Position numbers and translations under genes: made by a program. From an uncultured Bacteroidales bacterium (lineage in GTDB: Bacteria; Bacteroidota; Bacteroidia; Bacteroidales; Bacteroidaceae), in assembly GCA_937995875.1 (NCBI GenBank), contig CALKIW010000064.1, forward strand, positions 1 to 57,368: 57,368 nt of DNA, in the 5' to 3' direction. The stretch's first letter is position 1; the number at the start of each line of letters is the position of its first letter. A model generated the notes under the pieces. The model was given only the letters and a program-made list of their open reading frames with translations. It was not told the DNA's origin and did no database searches. Positions 1 through 8,309 of this stretch are shown piece after piece.

Positions 1-96
1 GTCGTGGAAGTCGATGCAATAATAATAAGATGGTTGATGCAACCACTCTCACGACCGTACACGACATAAGCAAGGTGTTGTGAAAAGTCGTATCTT

Positions 97-966
97 TTAT
101 CCCAACATCTTCTTCAGCAGTTCGGGAATTTCGCTTGTTTCCTTGCCCACAGGCACTCCGACTGCCTCAAAGGCGGCAACTTTGCCCTCTGCCGTACCGG
201 ATCCACCCGATATAATAGCACCCGCATGGCCCATTTGTTTGCCCGGAGGTGCCTGACAACCGGAGATAAAGGCGGCCACCGGTTTGGTCACATTTGCCTT
301 GATAAACTGAGCTGCACGCTCTTCGGCATCGCCACCTATCTCGCCGATGAGGGCGATGGAATCGGTATCGGGGTCATCTTGGAACATCTGCAAGAGGTCT
401 TCAAAATAGAGTCCCACCACAGGGTCTCCACCAACACCAACGGCGGTAGACACACCCATGCCGGCAGCAGCAAGGTTTGCCACCACTTCGTAGGTCAGTG
501 TACCGCTACGGCTAATCACACCCGTGTGCCCCTTCTTGAACACATTGGCAGGCATAATGCCTACCATGCTCTTTTCCGGAGAAATCAGTCCGGGACAGTT
601 TGGGCCGATAACCTGCACACCTTTCACTCGGGCATAACGCTGCACCGCCACAGCGTCGATCGTCGGCACTCCCTCGGTGATGCAAACCAACAACTTAATG
701 CCACCGTCTATCGCCTCTAACATCGCGTCCTTGGCAAACGCCGCCGGCACAAAGATGATGGATGTGTTGGCACCCGTTGCTGCCACCGCATCTTTCACGG
801 TGTTGAACACAGGAATGCCGTCTACTTCCTGTCCGGCCTTCCCCGGTGATGTTCCACCCACTACATGGGTACCATACTCTTTCATTTTGGAAGCGTGGAA
901 GCTCCCGTCTCGTCCGGTAATGCCCTGAACGATGACTTTTGTATCTTTATTGATTAGAATGCTCAT
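97..966 (-). CDS. sucD: Succinyl-CoA ligase (ADP-forming), alpha subunit
   Basis: This is the CoA-binding and phosphohistidine subunit of succinyl-CoA synthetase, which interconverts succinyl-CoA and succinate with formation of a nucleoside triphosphate in the cytoplasm. The 289-residue protein is the usual length. The N-terminal Rossmann-like CoA-binding domain begins with VIVQGITGRDGSFH. The conserved segment GHAGAIISGGSGTA places the phosphorylated histidine at about residue 247, and SRSGTLTYE is the typical succinyl-CoA ligase signature. It lies 94 bp downstream of sucC on the same strand, so the two are almost certainly one operon. In anaerobic Bacteroidales the enzyme works in the succinate/propionate branch as well as in a partial TCA cycle; that role is known for the group, not shown here. 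Confidence 0.97.
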   Translation of the reverse strand: MSILINKDTKVIVQGITGRDGSFHASKMKEYGTHVVGGTSPGKAGQEVDGIPVFNTVKDAVAATGANTSIIFVPAAFAKDAMLEAIDGGIKLLVCITEGVPTIDAVAVQRYARVKGVQVIGPNCPGLISPEKSMVGIMPANVFKKGHTGVISRSGTLTYEVVANLAAAGMGVSTAVGVGGDPVVGLYFEDLLQMFQDDPDTDSIALIGEIGGDAEERAAQFIKANVTKPVAAFISGCQAPPGKQMGHAGAIISGGSGTAEGKVAAFEAVGVPVGKETSEIPELLKKMLG

Positions 967-1060
967 GGTTTTTTTAATTCATAATTCAAAATTCAGAATT
1001 CACAATTAGCAGCAAAACCGCCTCATAGAATTCTAAATTCTTCACTCTTCGTTCTTCACT

Positions 1061-2203
1061 CTACTTTTGCTCCTTGCTCAGTTTCACTGCTTTTCGACCG
1101 GCGTCGGCCATGCTTGTGCCCACATGAAACTTCGTGCCTTCGAGCAGTTTGCGGCCTTCTTCCTCATTTGTCCCCGTGAGTCGGATAACGATGGGAATAT
1201 CAGTCTCCACAACTTTAAATGCTTCCAACAAGCCCTTCGCCACATCGTCACACCGCGTGATGCCCCCAAAGATATTGATAAGTACGGTATTTACATGCTT
1301 GTCGGAGAGCAGGAGCTTCATGGCTTCAACGATTTTCTCAGGATTGGAACTACCGCCAATGTCGAGGAAGTTGGCCGGCTCACCGCCGTAGAGTTTAATC
1401 ATGTCCATAGTGGCCATGGCCAGTCCGGCCCCGTTCACCATACAACCGATGCTACCGCCTAAATTCACATAACTGAATCCCTTTTCCTTAGCCTCATGCT
1501 CCTTGCATTCCTCTGCGGTAGGCTCAAACAATGCGGCCACATCGGCATGACGGAACAGCGCGTTTTCGTCGAACGTCATCTTGGCATCGATGGCCTTCAA
1601 CGACCCGTCCTTGAGTTTCACCAACGGGTTGATCTCAACCAGTGAGGCATCTTTTTCCATGAACAGACGGTACAGATTCTTGAACAACGGCACGGCCTGT
1701 TTCACCTGTGCCCTATCGTCGAATAACTTGAACGCAGCCTCGCGAGCCAGGAAATCGGCCATACCCACCAATGGGTCGATCACGATTTTCTCTATTTTCT
1801 CAGGCGTTTCGCGCGCCACCTGCTCGATGTCCATACCTCCCTCTCGGCTCAACATCATCAGCGGGCACTTCGACTTGCGGTCAATAAGAATGCTCACATA
1901 GTATTCCGAATCAATGTCTACGGCCTCACCCACCAACACGCGGTCTACAGTGAAGCCCTTGATGTTCATACCGAGAATGGTCTCAGCATGGTTTCGGATT
2001 TCGGCAGCCGTTGCTCCAAGTTTCACACCACCGGCCTTTCCGCGACCGCCCGTGTGCACTTGTGCCTTCACCACAGCCTTCTCTACACCCAACTTCTCAT
2101 AGGCTTCCACAGCCTCATCAGGTGTTTGGCAAACCACACTGCGGTCTACCGGCACCCCATATTGGGCAAAAAAGGCCTTCGCCTGATATTCATGTACCTT
2201 CAT
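1061..2203 (-). CDS. sucC: Succinyl-CoA ligase (ADP-forming), beta subunit
   Basis: This is the ATP-grasp subunit that binds the nucleotide and succinate and pairs with the sucD product. The 380-residue protein is close to the family length of about 388. It starts with the conserved MKVHEYQAKAFFAQYGVPV. Near residues 50-61 is the ATP-grasp segment HTGGRGKAGGVK, near residue 190 the metal-site segment EINPLVK, and near residues 313-319 GGITRCD, a motif of the ligase domain. It is the first gene of the sucCD operon. A good Bacteroidetes promoter on the minus strand sits about 50 bp upstream (2250-2279), which supports the start at 2203. Confidence 0.97.
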   Translation of the reverse strand: MKVHEYQAKAFFAQYGVPVDRSVVCQTPDEAVEAYEKLGVEKAVVKAQVHTGGRGKAGGVKLGATAAEIRNHAETILGMNIKGFTVDRVLVGEAVDIDSEYYVSILIDRKSKCPLMMLSREGGMDIEQVARETPEKIEKIVIDPLVGMADFLAREAAFKLFDDRAQVKQAVPLFKNLYRLFMEKDASLVEINPLVKLKDGSLKAIDAKMTFDENALFRHADVAALFEPTAEECKEHEAKEKGFSYVNLGGSIGCMVNGAGLAMATMDMIKLYGGEPANFLDIGGSSNPEKIVEAMKLLLSDKHVNTVLINIFGGITRCDDVAKGLLEAFKVVETDIPIVIRLTGTNEEEGRKLLEGTKFHVGTSMADAGRKAVKLSKEQK

Positions 2204-2249
2204 AGTAAAGTTATTTTAATAGAATTGATAATTGTCCATACGCTTTGTA

Positions 2250-2279
2250 CAAAAGTACGAAAATATCATTAGCATCAAA
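2250..2279 (-). promoter_or_regulatory. Promoter of sucCD
   Basis: On the minus strand this reads TTTG, 18 bases, TACTTTTG. It fits the Bacteroidetes primary sigma consensus (TTTG at -33, TAnnTTTG at -7). The -7 element ends 47 bases before the sucC start codon. Confidence 0.75.
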
Positions 2280-2495
2280 AAAAAACAAGAGGAAAAGTGC
2301 ATGATTTTACTATGACTGAATAGGTATGCCTGAATTATCCCATGAAAGCCACCATCCTGCCTTACTTTCGCCATTGCTCCGTTTCCTCCCTACAGATTAG
2401 CATTTTATGACGTGCCAAATATTCACTTCGCTTCTCTACTGTCACATTTTTCCACAAATCCCTATCTCTCTGCCATCTATTTCAATATAAATCCT

Positions 2496-2503
2496 TACCT
2501 TTG
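2496..2503 (+). promoter_or_regulatory. Promoter -7 element of cysS
   Basis: TACCTTTG, a perfect TAnnTTTG match, lies 22 bp before the ATG at 2526. It falls inside an upstream extension of the cysS frame and so argues against the longer start at 2412. No clear TTTG at -33 was seen. Confidence 0.6.
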
Positions 2504-2525
2504 CAATTATAAAATCTTAACGGTC

Positions 2526-4016
2526 ATGAAACAGAATTTATTGATATACAACACCCTTACACGCACAAAGGAACTGTTCAAACCGCTGCATGCCCCCAAT
2601 GTGGGGATGTATGTGTGCGGGCCAACCGTGTATGGCGACCCACATTTGGGGCACGCCCGCCCGGCTATCACCTTCGACGTGCTCTTCCGCTATCTCAAAC
2701 ACATCGGGTATAAGGTGCGCTATGTGCGCAACATTACCGACGTAGGGCATCTCGAACACGATGCCGACGAGGGCGAAGACAAGATTGCCAAGAAGGCACG
2801 GTTGGAACAACTGGAGCCTATGGAGATTGCCCAGCACTACACCAACCGTTATCATAAGGCTATGGAAGCCCTCAACGTGTTGCCCCCAAGCATCGAGCCG
2901 CACGCCACAGGCCACATCATCGAACAGGAGGAACTGGTGAAACAGATTCTCGCCAACGGCTATGCCTACGAAAGCAACGGCTCGGTTTATTTCGACGTGG
3001 CCAAATATGACAAAGACCACAAATACGGTATTCTCTCCGGTCGAAACCTCACCGACATCATCAACAACAGTCGTGAGCTCTCAGGCACCGACGAAAAGCA
3101 CAATCAGGCCGACTTTGCGCTCTGGAAGAGAGCCATGCCGGAGCATATCATGCGCTGGCCCAGCCCTTGGAGCGACGGTTTTCCCGGATGGCACTGCGAG
3201 TGTACGGCGATGGGGCGCAAATATCTCGGCGACCATTTCGACATTCACGGTGGCGGCATGGACTTGGTGTTCCCACACCACGAGTGCGAGATAGCACAGG
3301 CTGTAGCCAGTCAGGGCGATCAAATGGTGCGCTACTGGATGCACAACAACATGATTACCATCAACGGGCAGAAGATGGGTAAATCGCTCGGCAACTTCAT
3401 CACTCTGGAACAGTTTTTCAACGGGGAGCACGAATCATTGGAGCAGGCCTATTCGCCCATGACTATCCGATTCTTCATTCTCTCGGCCCACTATCGTGGC
3501 ACGGTGGACTTCTCCAACGATGCCCTGAAAGCCGCCAAGAAGGGATTGGAAAAGCTCATGACGGGTATTGCCGATCTCGACCGCATACAGCCTTCCAAGG
3601 GGTCGCAGCCCGACACGGCCAAATTTGTCAAGGCCCTGCGCCAGCGTCTCTACGACGCCATGAACGACGACCTACAGACGCCACTCGTTATCAGCGCACT
3701 GTTTGAGGCTTGTCATCTCATCAATCTGCTGCTCGACCACAAGACCAAAATCTCTGCGGACGACCTCAAGGAACTCTCCGACGCCATGAACCTGTTCACC
3801 TTCGAGCTGCTCGGACTGAAAAACGAGAAGGGCGAGAGCAACGAGGCTCGCGAGGAGGCATACGGCAAAGTGGTGGAGATGGTGCTGAAGCTGCGCCAGC
3901 AAGCTAAGGAAGCTAAAGACTGGGCGACCAGCGACGAGATTCGAGACGCGCTTGCCGAGGCCGGATTTGAGGTGAAAGATACCAAAGACGGGGTGACTTG
4001 GAAACTCAACCGATAA
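2526..4016 (+). CDS. cysS: Cysteinyl-tRNA synthetase
   Basis: This class I aminoacyl-tRNA synthetase charges tRNA-Cys. The predicted protein has 496 residues. The zinc ligand Cys is at residue 31 (VCGPTVYGDPH), the HIGH-type motif HLGH follows at residues 40-43, the WHCEC and HHECE zinc-binding segments lie near residues 222-250, and the KMSKS loop appears as KMGKS near residue 282. The frame is open upstream to 2412, but the extra 38 residues look like translated promoter DNA. The -7 element at 2496-2503 and the typical family N-terminus both favour the ATG at 2526. The gene stands alone and is followed by a tandem repeat and a terminator. Confidence 0.96.
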   Translation: MKQNLLIYNTLTRTKELFKPLHAPNVGMYVCGPTVYGDPHLGHARPAITFDVLFRYLKHIGYKVRYVRNITDVGHLEHDADEGEDKIAKKARLEQLEPMEIAQHYTNRYHKAMEALNVLPPSIEPHATGHIIEQEELVKQILANGYAYESNGSVYFDVAKYDKDHKYGILSGRNLTDIINNSRELSGTDEKHNQADFALWKRAMPEHIMRWPSPWSDGFPGWHCECTAMGRKYLGDHFDIHGGGMDLVFPHHECEIAQAVASQGDQMVRYWMHNNMITINGQKMGKSLGNFITLEQFFNGEHESLEQAYSPMTIRFFILSAHYRGTVDFSNDALKAAKKGLEKLMTGIADLDRIQPSKGSQPDTAKFVKALRQRLYDAMNDDLQTPLVISALFEACHLINLLLDHKTKISADDLKELSDAMNLFTFELLGLKNEKGESNEAREEAYGKVVEMVLKLRQQAKEAKDWATSDEIRDALAEAGFEVKDTKDGVTWKLNR

Positions 4017-4040
4017 TTCCCTACACCGTTTTATAAACCT

Positions 4041-4119
4041 CAACACACAACGTTAGATATTTCAACACACAACGTTAGATATTTCAACACACAACGTTAG
4101 ATATTTCAACACACAACGT
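4041..4119. repeat. 22-bp tandem repeat after cysS (3.6 copies)
   Basis: Units starting at 4041, 4063, 4085 and 4107 follow caacacacaacgttagat with 22-bp spacing. The first three are nearly identical. The fourth runs straight into the left arm of the terminator hairpin at 4115, so the array joins the terminator stem. It lies between the cysS stop and its terminator, so it should be transcribed as part of the 3' UTR. Confidence 0.95.
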
Positions 4120-4149
4120 CCGATGCACAATGTTGCATCGGACGTTTTT
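4115..4149 (+). terminator. Rho-independent terminator of cysS
   Basis: A perfect 13-bp stem (4115-4127 with 4134-4146, arm aacgtccgatgca) with a 6-nt loop is followed by a run of five T. It lies about 100 bp after the cysS stop. Confidence 0.85.
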
Positions 4150-4420
4150 GATTGTTCTCAATTCCGGTATAGTACGGTACTTCCTCTCCATATCCCATCA
4201 ACGAAAACTCACATACCACCCATTCGTTTATTACCGTTTTATTGCATAACAATAAAGCATCACTAAGGATATATAAAACTATTATCTTAAAACCCATACA
4301 TATCTAAATATCAGTCGATTATACATAAAATTGAAATCAAAAAGGTAGCAATTTAAGTATTGATGCTACCAAACGGTATGTCACTTAAGTCTACTCATAC
4401 GCTATTATCGTTTCGATAAA

Positions 4421-4815
4421 TGTAAAATTATATAACCATTTTGGGCAGATTTTTATCTGAGCAAATAGCGTGAAAAGGGCTATGTTTTTGCCCACATCAT
4501 CTGCATACAGGAGGTAAAAACTGTCCGTTTATCGGGTTTGGTTTCCCATCATAACGCGGCAAAGCCTTAACCGCGATGCGTTTAAAGTCCAACGGCAATG
4601 CGACTAAGGCTCAACGACACTGCGGTTAGGCCTTCCCCGCAGTGCCGTTCGATACTTAACCGCGAACGTCCAAATAAAAGACACAAAGACGAATTTATAG
4701 AAAACACTGACTGTCAGGAAATTACAAAACAACGCAAAATGAGCGAATTTAGGATGAAAGCAGAATTGTTTTTGAATACGCGAAAAATAAGAGGGAGAGT
4801 GTAAAATAAAAAGAT
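4421..4815 (+). repeat. Interspersed ~400-bp intergenic element, copy A
   Basis: This is a non-coding element found six times in the window. Its left part carries the shared stretch gtgaaaagggctatgttttt. The core (about 4565-4670) is a row of GC-rich units in which TGCG-type words recur at 4577, 4599, 4621 and 4643, exactly 22 bp apart. The right part is AT-rich. It lies between the convergent cysS and rnr genes. A 68-codon open frame inside it is not conserved in the other copies and is not taken as a gene. Confidence 0.85.
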
Positions 4816-4844
4816 TGTCTAGAAGATCGAAAATTTACATGTCC

Positions 4845-5030
4845 GCTATACATTATTAATATAGCTGGCCAGGCTGCTCATTTCATCTGCTATGCATTAT
4901 TAATATGGCTGGCCGAGCTGCACATTTCATCCACTATACATTATTAGTATGGCTGAGCGAGCCGCCCATTTCACCCGCTATACATTATTAATATAGCTGG
5001 CTGAGCTATTCATTTTATCCGCTATACTCA
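4845..5030. repeat. 44-bp tandem repeat (4.2 copies)
   Basis: Units beginning with gctatacattattaatat occur at 4845, 4889, 4933, 4977 and, cut short, 5021, each 44 bp apart. The copies differ by a few substitutions, so the array is not very recent. Each unit contains the near-palindrome attattaatat. Period 44 is not a multiple of 3, so the array is not coding. Confidence 0.95.
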
Positions 5031-5097
5031 CCACGTGAAGACGCTTTGATACAACCTCATGTTTATCCACCTTGAAAATGGAAAAACAAAGGACGCG

Positions 5098-5191
5098 GAC
5101 AGCCGACAACCCATTTACAACCATTGATGCACTCTGCTGGGCAGTATATAGACTGTTGTTGCAGACAGCCGACAACCCATTTACAATCATT
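5098..5191. repeat. Direct repeat with 66-bp spacing
   Basis: The word gacagccgacaacccattta and the bases after it (27 of 28 bases identical) occur at 5098 and again at 5164, 66 bp apart. The small open frames on the minus strand here simply translate this repeat. Confidence 0.9.
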
Positions 5192-5296
5192 AGTCCGTTT
5201 ATGGCAAAAAGAAACGATTTTTAAACTGTGTGCGAACACAAACTGTTGATATAGGTCAAGAAAAGCCCATTTTTTGGCATTAACCGTCAAAAATAG

Positions 5297-5327
5297 TTGG
5301 ACTGAGCGTAAATTCGTCCTATCTTTG
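5297..5327 (+). promoter_or_regulatory. Promoter of a candidate small RNA
   Basis: TTGG at 5297-5300, 19 bases, then TATCTTTG at 5320-5327: a full match to the Bacteroidetes promoter. No long open frame follows on the plus strand, while a hairpin terminator lies about 185 bp downstream. Confidence 0.7.
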
Positions 5328-5333
5328 CAATGT

Positions 5334-5552
5334 CAAAAGGAAACAAGGTCTTCGCGAGAAGATTTCCAAATGACAAACATTCAATAGGTTTAAGGTTAGT
5401 AGATTGTTTCATATAGGTTTTTAGTTTTTAGGTTTAAGATTAGGTTTTTAGGTTTTCATTTAGGTTATTAGTTAGTTTAGGTAAATTTAAGATTAGTTTT
5501 TAGGTTAGCACAAATCCCCATCTCCGTGAAGGAGAGGTGGGGATTTGTCATT
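5334..5552 (+). ncRNA. Candidate small RNA, ~215 nt
   Basis: The stretch is bounded by a good promoter (5297-5327) and a strong stem-loop (5511-5547), with no convincing gene between. The transcript would begin with a purine-rich segment and a five-codon frame (ATG at 5371, stop at 5386-5388). It then has about 120 nt made of irregular copies of TTTTAGGTT and TTTAAGATTAG, very rich in U. It is not tmRNA, RNase P RNA or SRP RNA by any motif I can see. A 6S-type or regulatory RNA is possible, but I do not recognise the family. The start and end are inferred. Confidence 0.45.
5511..5550 (+). terminator. Hairpin ending the candidate small RNA
   Basis: The arm caaatcccca (5511-5520) pairs with tggggatttg (5538-5547), then after a 2-nt bulge tctcc pairs with ggaga around a 5-nt loop, 15 pairs in all. 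A T-rich stretch (tgtcattta) follows, but there is no clean T run. Confidence 0.65.
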
Positions 5553-5693
5553 TATGTCCCGCTGCAGCGATTGAGCGCATATAAGATTGGAAAGAGGCGA
5601 AGAAGATGATAAAAATAACGGAAAGAGGTAAAAAGATGAATCAATAAATTTGGTTTCAAACTTTCCATTAACTTTTCTTCAATGGGTATTCAA

Positions 5694-5729
5694 ATGGGAG
5701 GATGTGTCCACAGTGGCACATCCTCCCAT
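5694..5729 (-). terminator. Hairpin downstream of rnr
   Basis: A perfect 13-bp inverted repeat, atgggaggatgtg (5694-5706) with cacatcctcccat (5717-5729), with a 10-nt loop. It lies 85 bp past the rnr stop. Only a weak T-rich tail follows on either strand. Confidence 0.6.
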
Positions 5730-5813
5730 TGTCTTCTCATCCCACAAAATTATCGCAGGCAGACTCCCCTTTCCAACAGACAAGCGCAAGAAAGAGAGAG
5801 CCAGGATCGGCTT

Positions 5814-8009
5814 CTACTCCGCAAGGGTGAAGTCCAACTGCCTTTTCTCCAAGTTTGCCCTGGCCACCTGAATACGGATGGCATCGCCAAGCTGATACTT
5901 GTGATGGTGATGACGCCCCCGAAGCAGGAAGTTTTTCTCGTCGAACTCGTAGTAATCGTCGTCGAGGTCACGCATGGGCACCATGCCCTCGCAATGATTT
6001 TCGTCTATCTCGGCATAAATGCCGTAGCTCGTAATACCACTGATGTGTGCATCATAACACTCGCCTACCTTGTCGCCCATAAACTCCACCATCTTGTATT
6101 TCACGGAGTCGCGCTCGGCATTTTGGGCCACCTGTTCCATGTCTGAACAATGCTCACACAGCGCTTCATATTTTTTCTCGCTGGCCGAACGTCCGCCGGC
6201 CTGATACCTTGTGAGCAGGCGATGGAGCATAGTGTCGGGATAGCGACGGATGGGCGATGTGAAATGCGTGTAATATTCGAAAGCCAGACCGAAGTGTCCG
6301 ATGTTGTGCACACTGTATTTTGCCTTCATCATCGCTCTCAGGGCTACGCTCTGAATCATCTTTTGTTCGCGTTTACCCTCACATTTGTCCATCAGCTTGT
6401 TGATGCTTTTAGCCATAGCCGAGCGCGTGCCGTCGGTCTTCACCTTGTAGCCAAACTTGGCTATAAACTCGCGCAGCGTTTCCATCTTCTGCGGGTCGGG
6501 GTTGTCGTGAACGCGGTAAGGAATGACTTTCGCCTTTTTCCCCCTCGTTTTCCTGCCCACACGCTCCGCAACGGTCTTGTTGGCCAGCAACATAAACTCC
6601 TCGATGAGCTTGTTGGCATCTTTCGAACGTTTGTAATAGGCACGCGTAGGATGACCCTTTTCATCGATGTCGAATTTCAATTCCTCCGAATCAAACTTCA
6701 CCGAGCCATGCTTGAAACGCTGTTCGCGCAGCTTCTTGGCCAATCGGTCGAGCATACACAGTTCCCATCCGTGATCGCCCTTGTAGCCCCGTCCCTTGGG
6801 GTCGGGAGCCGGCTCACCCGTGCCGTCCACCACACCGTTATCCTCCAGTATCTGCTGCACTTCCTCGTATGCATAGCGACGGTTGGATCGGATGATGGTG
6901 TGTACCAGTCTGAAATCGCGTATCATGGCATCCTCATCGAGGTCGAACACGGCACTGTAGGCCAGTTTGTCTTCATCGGGACGGAGCGAGCAAACGAAGT
7001 TGCAGAGCCGCTCAGGCAACATCGGAATCGTACGGTCCACGAGATAGATGGATGTTGCACGCTTCTCAGCTTCCTTGTCGATGATGCTTCCTTCCGGAAT
7101 GTAGTGTGAAACATCGGCTATATGCACGCCCACCTCCATCAGTCCGTTGTCGAGTTTCTTAATGGAGAGCGCGTCGTCGAAGTCTTTGGCGTCAGCCGGG
7201 TCGATGGTACAGGTCCACGTCTTGCGGAAATCCTCACGCTCGGCAACATCCTGTGGCGTAATCTCACCGGTGATTTTGTTGGCCGCATCTTCCACCCTCT
7301 TGGGATATTTGTAGGGCAGCCCAAACTGAGCCAATATCGTATTCATCTCCACGTCGTTGTCTCCGCTCTTACCCAAAACGTCGGTAACCTTGCCTATAAT
7401 GTTGCGATGCTCCTCATCGGGCCACTTGATGATCTGCACCAATGCCTTGTCGCCGGTCTTCCCGCCCTTGAGATTTCTCTTCGGTATGAGGATATCGTGC
7501 ACGAAAGTATCGTTCTGCGGAGTGAGGAAGGCTACATCCTTGCCCACATTCAAACGTCCCACAAACACGTCTTTGGCACGTTCGAGAATTTCGATGACCT
7601 GTGCTTCCTTGATGTGTTTCTGACGTCGGGCGTTGAACGACACGCGCACCCGGTCGCCCGTGAGTGCCGACAGCGAGTTGCGCTCGGCCACGAAGATGGG
7701 CTTGTCGCCACCGTCGGGGATGAACGAGTTTTTACCATTCGACTTGCGGATAAACTTTCCCTCCTGCACCTGCCCTTTGGTGTTGAGCGCATAAGCGTTG
7801 TCGCTCACTTTGGTGATGAAGTCGTCCCAAGCCATCTCCTCCATAATATCGATAGCCAGCATCTTCAAGGGGTGAGTGTTGAGATGCAGTGTTTTGAAAA
7901 TCTCTTTGAATGATAATGTCTTCCCCGGCTGCGTGGAAAACAACCCTTCAAGTTTTAAAGAGAGCTGCTTCTTGGACATTCGCTTGCCGGCTTTCTTTCT
8001 TTTTGACAT
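5814..8009 (-). CDS. rnr: Ribonuclease R
   Basis: This is a processive 3'-5' exoribonuclease of the RNB family that degrades structured RNA in the cytoplasm. The 731-residue protein has the RNase R order: a basic N-terminus with a winged-helix region (about 1-90), cold-shock domains, the RNB catalytic domain whose DPADAKDFDDALS motif (about 270-282) supplies the metal-binding aspartates, and a C-terminal S1 domain (about 640-725). E. coli RNase R is longer (813), partly because of its basic tail, which is missing here. The chosen start gives MSKRKKAGKR; a second ATG ten codons on is also possible. It is monocistronic and convergent with cysS across a repeat-filled gap. Confidence 0.95.
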   Translation of the reverse strand: MSKRKKAGKRMSKKQLSLKLEGLFSTQPGKTLSFKEIFKTLHLNTHPLKMLAIDIMEEMAWDDFITKVSDNAYALNTKGQVQEGKFIRKSNGKNSFIPDGGDKPIFVAERNSLSALTGDRVRVSFNARRQKHIKEAQVIEILERAKDVFVGRLNVGKDVAFLTPQNDTFVHDILIPKRNLKGGKTGDKALVQIIKWPDEEHRNIIGKVTDVLGKSGDNDVEMNTILAQFGLPYKYPKRVEDAANKITGEITPQDVAEREDFRKTWTCTIDPADAKDFDDALSIKKLDNGLMEVGVHIADVSHYIPEGSIIDKEAEKRATSIYLVDRTIPMLPERLCNFVCSLRPDEDKLAYSAVFDLDEDAMIRDFRLVHTIIRSNRRYAYEEVQQILEDNGVVDGTGEPAPDPKGRGYKGDHGWELCMLDRLAKKLREQRFKHGSVKFDSEELKFDIDEKGHPTRAYYKRSKDANKLIEEFMLLANKTVAERVGRKTRGKKAKVIPYRVHDNPDPQKMETLREFIAKFGYKVKTDGTRSAMAKSINKLMDKCEGKREQKMIQSVALRAMMKAKYSVHNIGHFGLAFEYYTHFTSPIRRYPDTMLHRLLTRYQAGGRSASEKKYEALCEHCSDMEQVAQNAERDSVKYKMVEFMGDKVGECYDAHISGITSYGIYAEIDENHCEGMVPMRDLDDDYYEFDEKNFLLRGRHHHHKYQLGDAIRIQVARANLEKRQLDFTLAE

Positions 8010-8265
8010 ATTTTTTCGGTTTAAAGTGTTTGAGGTTTAAAAGATTTGCCCCTCCCTGCGTGAGAAAACCATACTGTCGGCGTTTTCCCATGCAGAGGTG
8101 TAGAGCTTCAAAAGAAAAACCAATCAACTGAAAATTACTGTTGCACGAGGAAAACACAGAGGCTCCATGCAATTCATTGGTCATCCAAATATCCTCCACT
8201 CCTCTTATATATTACCTGCAAATTAACAAAAAAGAATTGAACTTTCCTAATTTCATTTTGATTAT

Positions 8266-8296
8266 TTTGCAAATCATTGGATTTGTATTAACTTTG
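8266..8296 (+). promoter_or_regulatory. Promoter of the epimerase-PAP2 pair
   Basis: TTTG at 8266-8269, 19 bases, then TAACTTTG at 8289-8296, a full Bacteroidetes promoter only 13 bp before the ATG at 8310. The rest of the 300-bp gap to rnr holds nothing else I recognise. Confidence 0.8.
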
Positions 8297-8309
8297 TAGC
8301 CTATTTGTT

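Noticed and set aside
1..96. Strong terminator after sucD
   Set aside because: Only a 4-bp hairpin (ggtt/aacc) and loose GTCGTG/CACGAC pairing are present; not enough to call.
2412..2525. N-terminal extension of CysS from an upstream ATG
   Set aside because: A perfect -7 element at 2496-2503 lies inside it, and the family starts at the ATG used here.
4041..5030. CRISPR array
   Set aside because: The repeats are joined head to tail with no variable spacers, units differ by point changes, and no cas gene is present.
4978..5290. Two overlapping small minus-strand frames in the repeat region
   Set aside because: They translate the 66-bp direct repeat (CKWVVGC twice) and are not matched to any family.
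6150..7109. A 319-codon open frame on the plus strand across rnr
   Set aside because: It lies wholly antisense to the strongly conserved RNase R frame, shows no family features, and is a codon-use shadow.
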